Positions 33,439-41,804 of a stretch of 64,000 bases of DNA are shown piece after piece. The stretch covers positions 1,769,581-1,833,580 of the forward strand of contig NZ_CP063169.1 in NCBI RefSeq assembly GCF_014960965.1, written 5' to 3'. Position 1 is the first letter of the stretch; each line of letters opens with the position of its first letter. The stretch comes from Ruania alkalisoli (GTDB taxonomy: Bacteria; Actinomycetota; Actinomycetes; Actinomycetales; Beutenbergiaceae). A program made the translations under genes and the position numbers. Below the pieces are notes generated by a model. It was not told the DNA's origin and did no database searches. It saw only the letters and a list, made by a program, of their open reading frames with translations.

Positions 33439-35583
33439 TCACCTCCTTTCGGCGAGGCTCGTGTTGATCGTCCGTACCCACCTGCTGATGGCACCCGTGT
33501 CGGCGGCAGTTGGGCGCGGGCCGTAGCGTTCGTCCTGCACCGCCGCAGCGAACTCCTCGAGCGCCCGCGCCCCGTCCTCGTCCAGTACTTCGCGACCAGT
33601 CTCAGCGATGGTGCGCGGGGTACTGTGCGCTGTCACCTCGACACCCGCGCGTTCCAGTCGATCCACCGTTCGGTTCCATGCTGGTTCGATCCCCGTGCGT
33701 CCGAGCGCCGCACGTCGCCGTAGCCAGAGGCTGGCCAGACCGGCTCCGGCACCGAGTACGAGCGCAAGCACCAGCGCCCACCATTGCCTCTCGCCCGCCG
33801 ACCTCGCGGCACTGTCGGGAGTGTCGGCGCCGGTCGCGGCCTCGGCGTCCTCGGTCGGCTCCTCCGACGCCACCTCCGGGGACGGTTCGTCGGCCTGGGA
33901 CTCGCTCTCGGTCGGTGCCGGTGTCGCTGCGGCATCATCCGGCTCCGGTGCCCACACGGGTGCGGACCCGGTCTGCTGCGACGGTGTCGGTTCAAACCGT
34001 ACCCAACCTTCGCCAGGGAAGTAGACCTGGGGCCAGGCGTGGGCGGAGTGTGATCCGATCGTGCCACCGTCACCGGTCTCGGCTCCGGGCAGGTAGCCGA
34101 TGGCCAGCCTGCTCGGCAGTCCAAGACTGCGCGCCAGCATCACCATCGTGGTGGCGAACTGTACGCAGTATCCTCGCCGGTCGTTGAGGAAGTCCCAGAC
34201 GGCATCGGTGGTCCGGACTCCGGTCACAGACTCGGTATAGGTGAACTCACCCGGGTCGCGGAGGTAGTTCTGCAACGCCAGCGCCTCGTCGTAGGCGGTC
34301 TCGGCTCCGGCATCCTCGACGATCTGCCGTGCCACGCCCTCGATGTCGTCGGCGTAGCCGGTGTTCGGTAGCTCGAGGAGTACGGGATCCGTCTCAGCTT
34401 CCCGGGGGTCGGACTCGCGCAACGTCTGCGGATCGAGGTCACGGCGAAAGACTGTCACCTCGTACGTGAGGGCGTTGCCTGGTCGGGCCCGATCTACCTG
34501 CAGCTCATCGGAGACCGGGTCATAGCTTGTACCGTCCGGTACCGCGACGCTACGTGGCTCACCAGGAAGGAGAAGCCGGTCCTGGCGCAGGTCGTGCACA
34601 GTGATCGTGACGGTGCTGCGTGTGGTCCGGCTGGCGGCCTCCGGCCAAAGCAGCTGGTCCTCGGAAGTGACTGCTACCGCATCGCTCGTGCCTTCGCGGC
34701 GGCGATCCCAGGTGGACCCGTCGAACTCGGTCATCGTGTAGGCGTGCAGCGGTCCCAGATCCTGAGGGGGTGCGCCCGTGTAGCTGACGACCTCCTCCTC
34801 AGAGCGCCGTACCAGATCGTCGCGGAGGTCGAGGCCGAGCTCGAGACGGGTGAACCGAGCCTGACCGATCTCGGCCGGTGTGTGGATCCGCACCGGGTTG
34901 GGCAGGGCCACCACCGACGGGGCCACCACCATGGCGAGCACCAGGCTGACTGCGACGCTCGCTGCGAGGGCGAGGGCCGGTTCGCGACGAGATCGCTGTG
35001 ACCTCGACTCAGGTGCGGCACGCGGCTCCGGCGCCGCAGCCGTGGCGAGCACGGCCAGGAAAGCCACCCCGCACCACACCAGGACAGCGGGTGTCACCGG
35101 TGCGTCCAGCAGCACGGGTACGCACCACAGTGCCAGCACCGGCACCATCGACCAGACCGGTGCCCGGCACCCGACCGCGACGAGCTCGGCGAGCAGGAAC
35201 GACAGGAGGGCACCCGCAACGACGAGCAGGCCTACACCGGCCTGGTCCGTGATCGGGGGAAGGACGACTTGCGTGTGTGCCACCGCCGAGGTGATCAGGT
35301 GCTCGAGGTAAAGGATGCTCTCCCGGTCCGGAAGGCCAGGGATTGCCGCGACCCCCCGGGTGTACCAGCCGTGGACGATCAGTGCGCCGATCGCGGTCGT
35401 GATGAGCGTGGGCACCAGCACCGGCCGGATCTTGCGGCGCAGGAGCACGAGCAGCGCGCCGCACAGAGCCAGCGTGAGCGTCAGTTCGGGAAGCCATAGC
35501 GAAGCCGCCACGAGGCCGGCCATCGCTCCGGTACTCGCCAGGACGAGGGCAGCCACGGCGGCGGTGCGCGCGGCGGCGATCAC
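33439..35583 (-). CDS. TgpA-type transglutaminase-like membrane protein
   Basis: 714 residues. About six or seven N-terminal membrane helices with the TgpA_N domain, then an extracytoplasmic transglutaminase core with Cys473 (GYCVQFATTMVMLARSLGL), His515 (HSAHAWPQVYFPGEGW) and a following Asp/Glu, then an acidic D/E/A/T-rich linker, a membrane helix (WWALVLALVLGAGAGLASL) and a cytoplasmic DUF4129-like tail. The start is GTG 35583, overlapping the DUF58 stop (GTGA). Third gene of moxR-DUF58-tgpA, a set found beside mraZ in many actinobacteria; related systems affect envelope or stress functions, but the substrate is unknown. Confidence 0.88.
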   Translation of the reverse strand: MIAAARTAAVAALVLASTGAMAGLVAASLWLPELTLTLALCGALLVLLRRKIRPVLVPTLITTAIGALIVHGWYTRGVAAIPGLPDRESILYLEHLITSAVAHTQVVLPPITDQAGVGLLVVAGALLSFLLAELVAVGCRAPVWSMVPVLALWCVPVLLDAPVTPAVLVWCGVAFLAVLATAAAPEPRAAPESRSQRSRREPALALAASVAVSLVLAMVVAPSVVALPNPVRIHTPAEIGQARFTRLELGLDLRDDLVRRSEEEVVSYTGAPPQDLGPLHAYTMTEFDGSTWDRRREGTSDAVAVTSEDQLLWPEAASRTTRSTVTITVHDLRQDRLLLPGEPRSVAVPDGTSYDPVSDELQVDRARPGNALTYEVTVFRRDLDPQTLRESDPREAETDPVLLELPNTGYADDIEGVARQIVEDAGAETAYDEALALQNYLRDPGEFTYTESVTGVRTTDAVWDFLNDRRGYCVQFATTMVMLARSLGLPSRLAIGYLPGAETGDGGTIGSHSAHAWPQVYFPGEGWVRFEPTPSQQTGSAPVWAPEPDDAAATPAPTESESQADEPSPEVASEEPTEDAEAATGADTPDSAARSAGERQWWALVLALVLGAGAGLASLWLRRRAALGRTGIEPAWNRTVDRLERAGVEVTAHSTPRTIAETGREVLDEDGARALEEFAAAVQDERYGPRPTAADTGAISRWVRTINTSLAERR

Positions 35584-36707
35584 CCCTGGCTCCCCAGCAG
35601 CTCGGCCCAGACATCGTCGACCGGAGTGTCGGGTCCACCGACCCGCACGGCCCACCCTGCGTCGGCGAGCGTCCCAGCTGTGCCGTGCCGGTCGTCGGTC
35701 AGCAGCGCCACGCGCCGGCCCGGCCACGCGGAGAGGGCGGAGGCGGTCTGCGCCGTAGGGGCGCGGAGTGCGACCAAGCAGAAGGCCGCGCCGGGCTCGG
35801 CAGGCACGACAGGGGAGGTCGAGTGACGGGCGCGCGCGTACAGGTCCAATGCCGTCGCGGTGTCCGCGAGAGTGGTCGATCCCATGCCATGAGAGCGCTC
35901 CGTGCGGGACCAGGTCGCGCTGATGTGTACCCGGAAGCCGTAGTCGATCAACGCCACCGTGATCGAGGCCGTGGCCGCGACGAGCCACTCGGTGCTGGTT
36001 CCCGGATGGGCGGGTTCGGGCGGACCGAGGTCCAGCAGCAGGTGGGCCAGGTGGTCCTGAGTGGGCTCGTCCTGCCGCGTGAGAAGCTCACCGTGGCGAG
36101 CCGAGGCACGCCAGTGGACGCGGCGAAGGTCATCACCAGGCCGGTACTCGCGCAGGGTGAGGTCGTCCGGCGTGCGGTCGGGGCGTCCAGCTCGCGCGTG
36201 CGTGGACACACGGTCGGCCCACGCCCGCACGAGCGGTCCGAGGTCGGTCAGCGGGGGCCAGACGATCAGATCGTCCTGCCCATGAGCTGAGTAACGGCTC
36301 CGTGCCAGGCGCAGGGGATCGGTCTGCACCACGACTGCTGGCCCGACTCGATATATCCCACGCAGTGTCGGGCGCACCATGTACCCGGTGGAGTCGGTCT
36401 GCTCGCGGTTCAGCCCCGTCGGGATGCGCTCGCGCAGCGAGGTCCACGCATCCGTACCGGCACCGCCAGTGCTCAGCCGCACTTGTACTGGCTCACCGGC
36501 GTGCGGACGGCGTGGCTCGAACGTGCGGGTGAGGCCGGGGACATGTCCGATGATTCTGAGCACCATCAGCCACAGCAGGCTCACCACGGGGGCCGCGAGG
36601 GCCAGCGCGGCGAGCGTGGCGATCTCCGGTGATCTCATGGCGGAGGCGAGGAACGCCAGACCGGCGCCTGCGAGCAGCAGGCCCGCGCCCCGTGCCGTCG
36701 GTCGCAT
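35580..36707 (-). CDS. DUF58 domain-containing protein
   Basis: 375 residues. Two N-terminal membrane helices (GAGLLLAGAGLAFLASAM and IATLAALALAAPVVSLLWLMVL), then the DUF58 domain with the signature LREYRPGDDLRRVHWRASARHGELLTRQ and a von Willebrand-like C-terminal region. DUF58 proteins accompany MoxR ATPases and are thought to be their partners at the membrane. Six bp separate it from moxR and its stop overlaps the transglutaminase start. Confidence 0.92.
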   Translation of the reverse strand: MRPTARGAGLLLAGAGLAFLASAMRSPEIATLAALALAAPVVSLLWLMVLRIIGHVPGLTRTFEPRRPHAGEPVQVRLSTGGAGTDAWTSLRERIPTGLNREQTDSTGYMVRPTLRGIYRVGPAVVVQTDPLRLARSRYSAHGQDDLIVWPPLTDLGPLVRAWADRVSTHARAGRPDRTPDDLTLREYRPGDDLRRVHWRASARHGELLTRQDEPTQDHLAHLLLDLGPPEPAHPGTSTEWLVAATASITVALIDYGFRVHISATWSRTERSHGMGSTTLADTATALDLYARARHSTSPVVPAEPGAAFCLVALRAPTAQTASALSAWPGRRVALLTDDRHGTAGTLADAGWAVRVGGPDTPVDDVWAELLGSQG

Positions 36708-36713
36708 GGAGCC

Positions 36714-37667
36714 TTACCGGTGGACCGGGACGGATGCGGTGATCTCAGCCAGGACTGCGTCGACTCCCGTGTGCGCAAGCCGTGCCGACCGGGTGAGCAT
36801 CACCCGGTGTCCCAGGACGGGGTGGATGAGCGCCTGGACATCGTCGGGGATCACATAGTCGCGCCCGGCCATGAGGGCCACCGCGCGAGCAAGCGCAACC
36901 AGGTGGAGTCCGGCCCGCGGAGATGCCCCCAGTGACAGGTCGGCGTGCTCGCGGGTGGCGTGGACGAGGTCCAGGACGTAGCGCAGCACGTTCTCCGACG
37001 CATGCACCTGCCGGACGGCGAGCGCCATGTCCCGGACGTCGTCGAGAGAGATCACGGGCCGGAGCGTTGCCAGCGGATCGTGCTCCCCACCGGCACTGAG
37101 CAGTCCGAGCTCATCGGCGGCAGGCGGGTAGCCGATCGAGATCTGGGCCATGAACCGGTCTCGCTGTGCCTCCGGCAACGCGTACGTGCCCTCCATTTCC
37201 ACCGGGTTCTGGGTGGCGATCACCATGAAGGGGCGGGGCAGATCGTGCGTGGCACCGTCGATGGTGACCTGTCGCTCGGCCATGCACTCCAGCAGGGCCG
37301 ATTGCGTCTTCGGGGAGGCCCGGTTGATCTCGTCACCGATTACCACGGTGGCGAAGACAGGCCCGGGATGGAAGTCGAAGGAGGCCGTCTCCTGGCGGTA
37401 CACCGTCACGCCCGTCAGGTCGCCAGGGAGCAGGTCGGGAGTGAACTGGATCCGGCCCACGGTCCCGGCCACCGATGCGGCCAGTGCCTTGGCGAGTGTC
37501 GTCTTGCCGACCCCGGGCACGTCCTCGAGCAGCAGGTGCCCTTCGGCCAGGAAGGTCGCGATCGCTGTGCGGACAGCCTCTGGTCGCCCCCGCACCACGG
37601 TCTCCAGATTGTCCTGGAGGCGGGCGATCGAGAGGGCAGTTGGCGTCATCGTTCCCTGCTCGGTCAT
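36714..37667 (-). CDS. MoxR-family AAA+ ATPase
   Basis: 317 residues. AAA_3 ATPase with Walker A EDVPGVGKTTLAKALA, Walker B TVVIGDEINRASPKTQSALLE, sensor IATQNPVEMEGTYALPEAQRDRF and a C-terminal lid (SPRAGLHLVALARAVALMAGRDYVIPDDV). MoxR proteins are chaperone-like ATPases acting on their DUF58/VWA partners. First gene of the minus-strand operon divergent from mraZ. Two MraZ-type GTGGAG boxes directly precede a TATATC hexamer about 90 bp upstream of the start, suggesting MraZ control. Confidence 0.94.
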   Translation of the reverse strand: MTEQGTMTPTALSIARLQDNLETVVRGRPEAVRTAIATFLAEGHLLLEDVPGVGKTTLAKALAASVAGTVGRIQFTPDLLPGDLTGVTVYRQETASFDFHPGPVFATVVIGDEINRASPKTQSALLECMAERQVTIDGATHDLPRPFMVIATQNPVEMEGTYALPEAQRDRFMAQISIGYPPAADELGLLSAGGEHDPLATLRPVISLDDVRDMALAVRQVHASENVLRYVLDLVHATREHADLSLGASPRAGLHLVALARAVALMAGRDYVIPDDVQALIHPVLGHRVMLTRSARLAHTGVDAVLAEITASVPVHR

Positions 37668-37767
37668 GTCCCGAGCCTACGTCGATGGTGGCGGATGCGA
37701 TGCACAACCTCTCTCGCGTCAAGACCGTCGACGCGGGATCACCCACCGGGTCGACTATCGCAGCGGG

Positions 37768-37789
37768 ATATACCTCCACTTTCCTCCAC
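37768..37789 (-). promoter_or_regulatory. Inverted MraZ-type boxes and -10 upstream of moxR
   Basis: On the minus strand GTGGAG-GAAA-GTGGAG (37774-37789) is followed after one base by TATATC (37768-37773), a -10 candidate. The two boxes occupy exactly the spacer position they have in the mraZ promoter. The -35 sequence itself is poor. Confidence 0.55.
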
Positions 37790-37844
37790 CTGCGCTGGCC
37801 TGCGGTTTCACGCTGTCGACACGCTAATTGGGTGGCAAAGATCC

Positions 37845-37876
37845 TTGCTTGTGGAGGGAAGTGGAGTAATGTGGGG
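37845..37876 (+). promoter_or_regulatory. mraZ promoter with three MraZ boxes
   Basis: TTGCTT (37845-37850), a 16-bp spacer and TAATGT (37867-37872). GTGGAG at 37851 and 37861 and GTGGGG at 37871 are spaced 10 bp apart and cover the spacer and -10. Repeats of this type with 10-bp phasing are the known MraZ operator, so MraZ should repress its own promoter. Confidence 0.8.
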
Positions 37877-37908
37877 GTCACCGGAGAGGAGTGGGAAGGA
37901 GGTGGACC

Positions 37909-38337
37909 TTGTTCCTGGGGACGTACGAACCGCGACTGGACGACAAGGGCCGCCTGATCCTGCCCTCGAAGTTCCGGGAGCCGATGTCGGCGGGGATCGT
38001 GATCACCCGCGGGCAGGACCGGTGTCTGTACGCCTATCCGCGTGTGGAGTTCGAGCGGATCCTGGCCCGGATGCAGGACGCGTCCACCACGTCCAAGCGC
38101 AATCGCGACTACATGCGGGTCTTCCTCTCCGGGGCGTCGGACGAGATCCCCGACAAGCAGGGCCGCGTGACGATCACGTCGAATCTGCGCAACTACGCCG
38201 GACTGGGCCGCGACCTGGCCGTGATCGGCGCCGGCACCAAGGTCGAGATCTGGGACCTGCAGGCCTGGACCACCTATCTCGAAGAGAACGAACAGGCATT
38301 CGCCGACATCAGTGAGGAGGTGCTCCCGGGACTGTGA
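37909..38337 (+). CDS. mraZ: Transcriptional regulator MraZ
   Basis: 142 residues. DNA-binding AbrB-like ring protein that controls the dcw cluster. Two MraZ repeats with DxxxR motifs: [15 protein letters not shown] and [20 protein letters not shown]. The start is a TTG at 37909: it gives the family N-terminus ([14 protein letters not shown]) and has AAGGAGG 6 nt upstream; an in-frame ATG-type start at 37891 would lie before the ribosome site. Its operator boxes overlap its promoter. Confidence 0.95.
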   Translation: MFLGTYEPRLDDKGRLILPSKFREPMSAGIVITRGQDRCLYAYPRVEFERILARMQDASTTSKRNRDYMRVFLSGASDEIPDKQGRVTITSNLRNYAGLGRDLAVIGAGTKVEIWDLQAWTTYLEENEQAFADISEEVLPGL

Positions 38338-38481
38338 CGTGCTGCACGCAACGGCCCCGGCGTTCATCCCGCTTGGTCTCTCACCGCGACTCTGACGCAC
38401 TTCCCCGGCGCCAGAGCAGGCGGGGGGAGTCCTGGCCGGGTGAGCGGAGGGCCACCCGGCCACCTCTGTCAGATCCCCGCA

Positions 38482-38507
38482 CCACACGTCCCTCCATTTC
38501 CCTCCAC
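38482..38507 (-). promoter_or_regulatory. Third MraZ-like box cluster between mraZ and rsmH
   Basis: Minus strand: GTGGAG (38502-38507), ATGGAG (38492-38497) and a degenerate GTGTGG (38482-38487), again at 10-bp spacing. It lies in the 241-bp gap before rsmH. No matching -10 is obvious; the rest of the gap (38338-38578) shows no gene. Confidence 0.45.
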
Positions 38508-38578
38508 CCCAGACGGCGGAGCGCAACCCACTCCGTGTATCCATCCGCTCCTATCCACCACCAACGAGAGGTCAGATC

Positions 38579-39547
38579 GTGACGACATCGCCCGACCGGC
38601 ACATCCCCGTGCTGGCGCAGCGGTGCCTCGACCTGCTTGAGCCCGCGGTGGGCGACCCTGGTGCGGTACTCATCGATGCGACCCTCGGCCTCGGCGGACA
38701 CGCCGAGGCCGCGTTGCGTCGCTTCCCGCACCTGCGGGTGGTCGGGATCGATCGGGACCCGGAGGCGATCACCTCGGCGAGCGAACGGCTCGCAGACTTC
38801 GCCGACCGGTTCATCGCGGTGCATGCGGTCTACGACGAGATCGGTGCGATCGCCGCTGAGCATGGACCGGGCGGCCGGGTGCGGGGCATCCTGTTCGACC
38901 TCGGTGTCTCCTCGATGCAGCTGGACGAGGCCGAGCGCGGCTTCTCCTATGCCAAGGACGCGCCGCTGGACATGCGGATGGATCAGAGCACCGGACGGAC
39001 AGCCGCAGATCTCCTGGCTGAGGCGCCCGAGGCGGAGCTGCGACGGATCCTCTTCACCTACGGAGAAGAGAAATTCGCCCCGAGGATCGCCCGTGCGCTG
39101 GTGCGGGCGCGCGCTGAGCAGCCGCTGTCCCGGTCCGGTGAACTGGTGGAGCTGGTGCGGGCCAACATCCCGCATGCGGCGCGCCGCACCGGCGGCAATC
39201 CGGCCAAGCGCACGTTCCAGGCGCTGCGGATCGCTGTCAATGCGGAGCTCGAGGTATTGGAACGAGCGCTACCGGCGGCGATCGATGCGCTCGCCGTCCG
39301 CGGGCGGATCGTCGTCGAGTCGTATCAGTCGCTCGAGGACCGGATCGTCAAGCGTGCACTTGCCGCTGGCGCCCGATCGAGTGCCCCCGACGATCTTCCG
39401 GTACCGCTGCCCGAGCACGCACCGTCTCTGCGGTTGCTCACGCGCGGTGCGGAGCAGGCCGATGAGGACGAGCGAGAGCGCAACCCGCGCTCGGCGTCGG
39501 TGCGGGTCCGGGCCGCTGAACGGATCCGGGAAGGGAGTCCACGATGA
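38579..39547 (+). CDS. rsmH: 16S rRNA (cytosine-1402-N4) methyltransferase RsmH (MraW)
   Basis: 322 residues. [20 protein letters not shown] motif [76 protein letters not shown] and [14 protein letters not shown] are all family hallmarks. GTG 38579 preceded by GAGAGGTCAGATC. The stop overlaps ftsL (ATGA). The gap to mraZ is unusually long for this pair and holds a box cluster. Confidence 0.97.
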   Translation: MTTSPDRHIPVLAQRCLDLLEPAVGDPGAVLIDATLGLGGHAEAALRRFPHLRVVGIDRDPEAITSASERLADFADRFIAVHAVYDEIGAIAAEHGPGGRVRGILFDLGVSSMQLDEAERGFSYAKDAPLDMRMDQSTGRTAADLLAEAPEAELRRILFTYGEEKFAPRIARALVRARAEQPLSRSGELVELVRANIPHAARRTGGNPAKRTFQALRIAVNAELEVLERALPAAIDALAVRGRIVVESYQSLEDRIVKRALAAGARSSAPDDLPVPLPEHAPSLRLLTRGAEQADEDERERNPRSASVRVRAAERIREGSPR

Positions 39548-39951
39548 GTGCAGTGCCCATCCGGCCGCTTCGCGGGCGCCCGGCACCGGCCACAGGCGCC
39601 GGCTGGCGGCCACGGCTGCGCATCGTGCGGGCTCCCCAGCCCGGCCGCAGCCGTGTGCCGTTCATCCTGCTCTGCCTGAGCATCCTCGGAACTGCGCTGC
39701 TGAGCGTGCTGCTCCTCAACACCTCCATGGCGGCCACGTCGTATGAAATCCACGAGCAGCGGATCGCGCTGGCCCGATTGTCGGAGCAGCAGCAGGCGTT
39801 GTCACAGGAGGCGGACCGCCTCGCCTCTCCGGCCGAGCTGGAGCGGGCGGCACTGGCGATCGGAATGGAGCCGGCGGGCCAGATCCGGTACCTGGTGCTC
39901 TCCGAGGGGACGATCCTCGGTGAGGACGAGGCTCTGGTCGGCGAGGGCTGA
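39544..39951 (+). CDS. ftsL: FtsL-like cell division protein
   Basis: 135 residues. Basic cytoplasmic N-terminus (35 residues), one membrane helix ([26 protein letters not shown], residues 38-62) and an extracytoplasmic coiled coil ([26 protein letters not shown]). Topology, size and position between rsmH and ftsI identify it as the actinobacterial FtsL; sequence conservation in the family is low. Partner of FtsQ and DivIC/FtsB and activator of FtsWI in other bacteria. Confidence 0.85.
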   Translation: MSAVPIRPLRGRPAPATGAGWRPRLRIVRAPQPGRSRVPFILLCLSILGTALLSVLLLNTSMAATSYEIHEQRIALARLSEQQQALSQEADRLASPAELERAALAIGMEPAGQIRYLVLSEGTILGEDEALVGEG

Positions 39952-39984
39952 CGGAAAGATCGCAGGAGAACGAAAGGACGCGCG

Positions 39985-41769
39985 ATGGCACAGTCAAGAC
40001 GGGTGAACCCGGTCACGGCCGTCGGTACGCCGGAACGCCGCCAGGCGGTGCTGCTGGCGATGCTGCTGGTCGTTCTGCTCGCGTTCGCTGCCCGCTTGGT
40101 GTGGGTGCAGATCATCGCGGGTCCTGCGTTGGCGGACGACGCCCTCGACGCGCGCAGCTACACCTACACCGATCACGCGGCTCGCGGTTCGATCGTGGAC
40201 AGCAACGGCACGGTGCTCGCCACCTCGGTACAGACCTACCGGGTGGTCGCCGACCTGATGTCGATCCCCGCCTATGCGCCCCAGGACTCCGAGGGTGAGG
40301 TCACGGGCTACGGTGCGGCAGCCGCGGCTCGTGACCTGGCCCCGATCCTTGGCCTCGACCGCAACCGCTTGGGTGCCGAACTCGTGGGGGAAGATCGCTA
40401 CCACATCCTCGCGCGCGAGGTAACTCCGGAGGTCTGGCAGGAGGTTGCCGCGCTCAACGTCCCGGGAATCTCCGCCGAGGAGACCGCCGAACGGGCCTAT
40501 CCGAACGGCAGCACGGCGGGGCAGATCGTCGGCTGGGTCAACGATGAGGGTGACGGTGCGGCGGGTCTGGAGTCCAGCCTGAACTCGCGGCTGCTCGGCA
40601 CGGACGGCGAGTTCACCGTCGAGATCGGCGCCACGGGTCAGGTCATCCCCACCGGACAGAACGTCTCCACGCCCGCCGTGCCTGGCTGTGATGTGCACCT
40701 GACGATCGACGCCGATCTGAACTGGTACGCCCAGCGCACCATCGACGAGACCGTCGACACCTACGGAGCCGACTGGGGCGCCGTCGTGGTGATCGACACC
40801 CGGACCGGACAGATCCTCGCGTTGGCGGACTCCGACGCGGTCGACCCCAACGACCCGGGGGCCTCGCGCTACGCCGGCTCCCACGCCGTGCAGGATGTGT
40901 ATGACCCCGGGTCGACCGGCAAGGTGCTCACTGTTCTCTCCGCCTTGGAGGAGGGTGTGGTCACCCCGACAACGCCGATCGAGGACCCGTACCGCCTCAC
41001 CACCGCGAACGGCCAGACCTTCCACGACCACACCGAGCACCCGGACCAGATGCTCACCGTGACCGGAGTGCTGGCCGAGTCGGCGAACACGGGCACCGTC
41101 AACATCGGCTCCCGGATGAGCGATGAGACCCGGTACGAGTACATGCAGCGCCTCGGGTGGGGGACCCAGACCGGAGTCGGACTTCCTGGCGAGACCGCCG
41201 GCTTGCTGCACCACTACGAGGACTGGGACGGCGCGATGCGCTACACCACGATGTTCGGACAGGGTGTTTCGGTCAACCTGCTGCAGAACACCGGCGTCTT
41301 CTCCACCATCGCCAATGACGGGGTGCGGATGCCGCTGAGCATCGTCGACGGATACGACTGCGCCGACGGGTACGAGGAGGTCGATCCCGGCGAGCCGGTC
41401 CAGGTTGTCTCGGCCGAGTCGAGTGAGCAGATGATCCGGATGCTGGAGAGCGTCATCAGTGACGCCGGCACCGGTGAGCGGGCCGCGATCGATGGCTACC
41501 GCATCGCCGGCAAGACCGGGACGGCGCAGATCCCTGACGGCAACGGTGGCATCAGTGACGTCGCGGCCTCCTTCGTGGGGATCGCCCCGGCGGAGGATCC
41601 GCAGATCGCCGTCGGTGTGGTCGTCTACCGCCCGGACAGTGGCTTCTTCGGTGGCAGGATCGCGGCACCCGTCTTCCATGACGTCGCCTCCTTCGCGCTG
41701 CAGTCCCTCGGCGTCCCGCCGAGCAGCGAGCCCGCCGACCCGTATCCGCTCCGGCCCGACGGTCAGTGA
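39985..41769 (+). CDS. ftsI: Septal peptidoglycan transpeptidase FtsI (PBP3)
   Basis: 594 residues. One N-terminal membrane helix (VLLAMLLVVLLAFAARLVWVQII), PBP dimerisation domain (ARGSIVDSNGTVLATSV), then a transpeptidase domain with S310-T-G-K313, S366-A-N368 and K510-T-G512, the full active-site triad. Class B PBP making septal cross-links with FtsW. Start ATG 39985 after AGGAGAACGAAAGGA. It lacks a C-terminal PASTA domain. The gap to murE contains that gene's own -10. Confidence 0.97.
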   Translation: MAQSRRVNPVTAVGTPERRQAVLLAMLLVVLLAFAARLVWVQIIAGPALADDALDARSYTYTDHAARGSIVDSNGTVLATSVQTYRVVADLMSIPAYAPQDSEGEVTGYGAAAAARDLAPILGLDRNRLGAELVGEDRYHILAREVTPEVWQEVAALNVPGISAEETAERAYPNGSTAGQIVGWVNDEGDGAAGLESSLNSRLLGTDGEFTVEIGATGQVIPTGQNVSTPAVPGCDVHLTIDADLNWYAQRTIDETVDTYGADWGAVVVIDTRTGQILALADSDAVDPNDPGASRYAGSHAVQDVYDPGSTGKVLTVLSALEEGVVTPTTPIEDPYRLTTANGQTFHDHTEHPDQMLTVTGVLAESANTGTVNIGSRMSDETRYEYMQRLGWGTQTGVGLPGETAGLLHHYEDWDGAMRYTTMFGQGVSVNLLQNTGVFSTIANDGVRMPLSIVDGYDCADGYEEVDPGEPVQVVSAESSEQMIRMLESVISDAGTGERAAIDGYRIAGKTGTAQIPDGNGGISDVAASFVGIAPAEDPQIAVGVVVYRPDSGFFGGRIAAPVFHDVASFALQSLGVPPSSEPADPYPLRPDGQ

Positions 41770-41790
41770 CCGATCAGAGACGACGGGCGG

Positions 41791-41796
41791 TAGATT
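41791..41796 (+). promoter_or_regulatory. -10 hexamer of murE inside the dcw cluster
   Basis: TAGATT lies 8 nt before the murE ATG at 41805 and no Shine-Dalgarno is present, suggesting an internal leaderless promoter for murE and the coupled downstream genes. Confidence 0.45.
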
Positions 41797-41804
41797 TCTC
41801 ACCC

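Noticed and set aside
33438-33457. GGATCACCTCCTTTC as the end of a 16S rRNA gene
   Set aside because: Only about 15 bp match; no rRNA sequence precedes it, and it is explained by a coding frame on the other strand.
39994-41802. 600-codon minus-strand open frame opposite ftsI
   Set aside because: Composition is that of a GC-rich antisense frame and no motif is recognisable; ftsI has complete active-site motifs.
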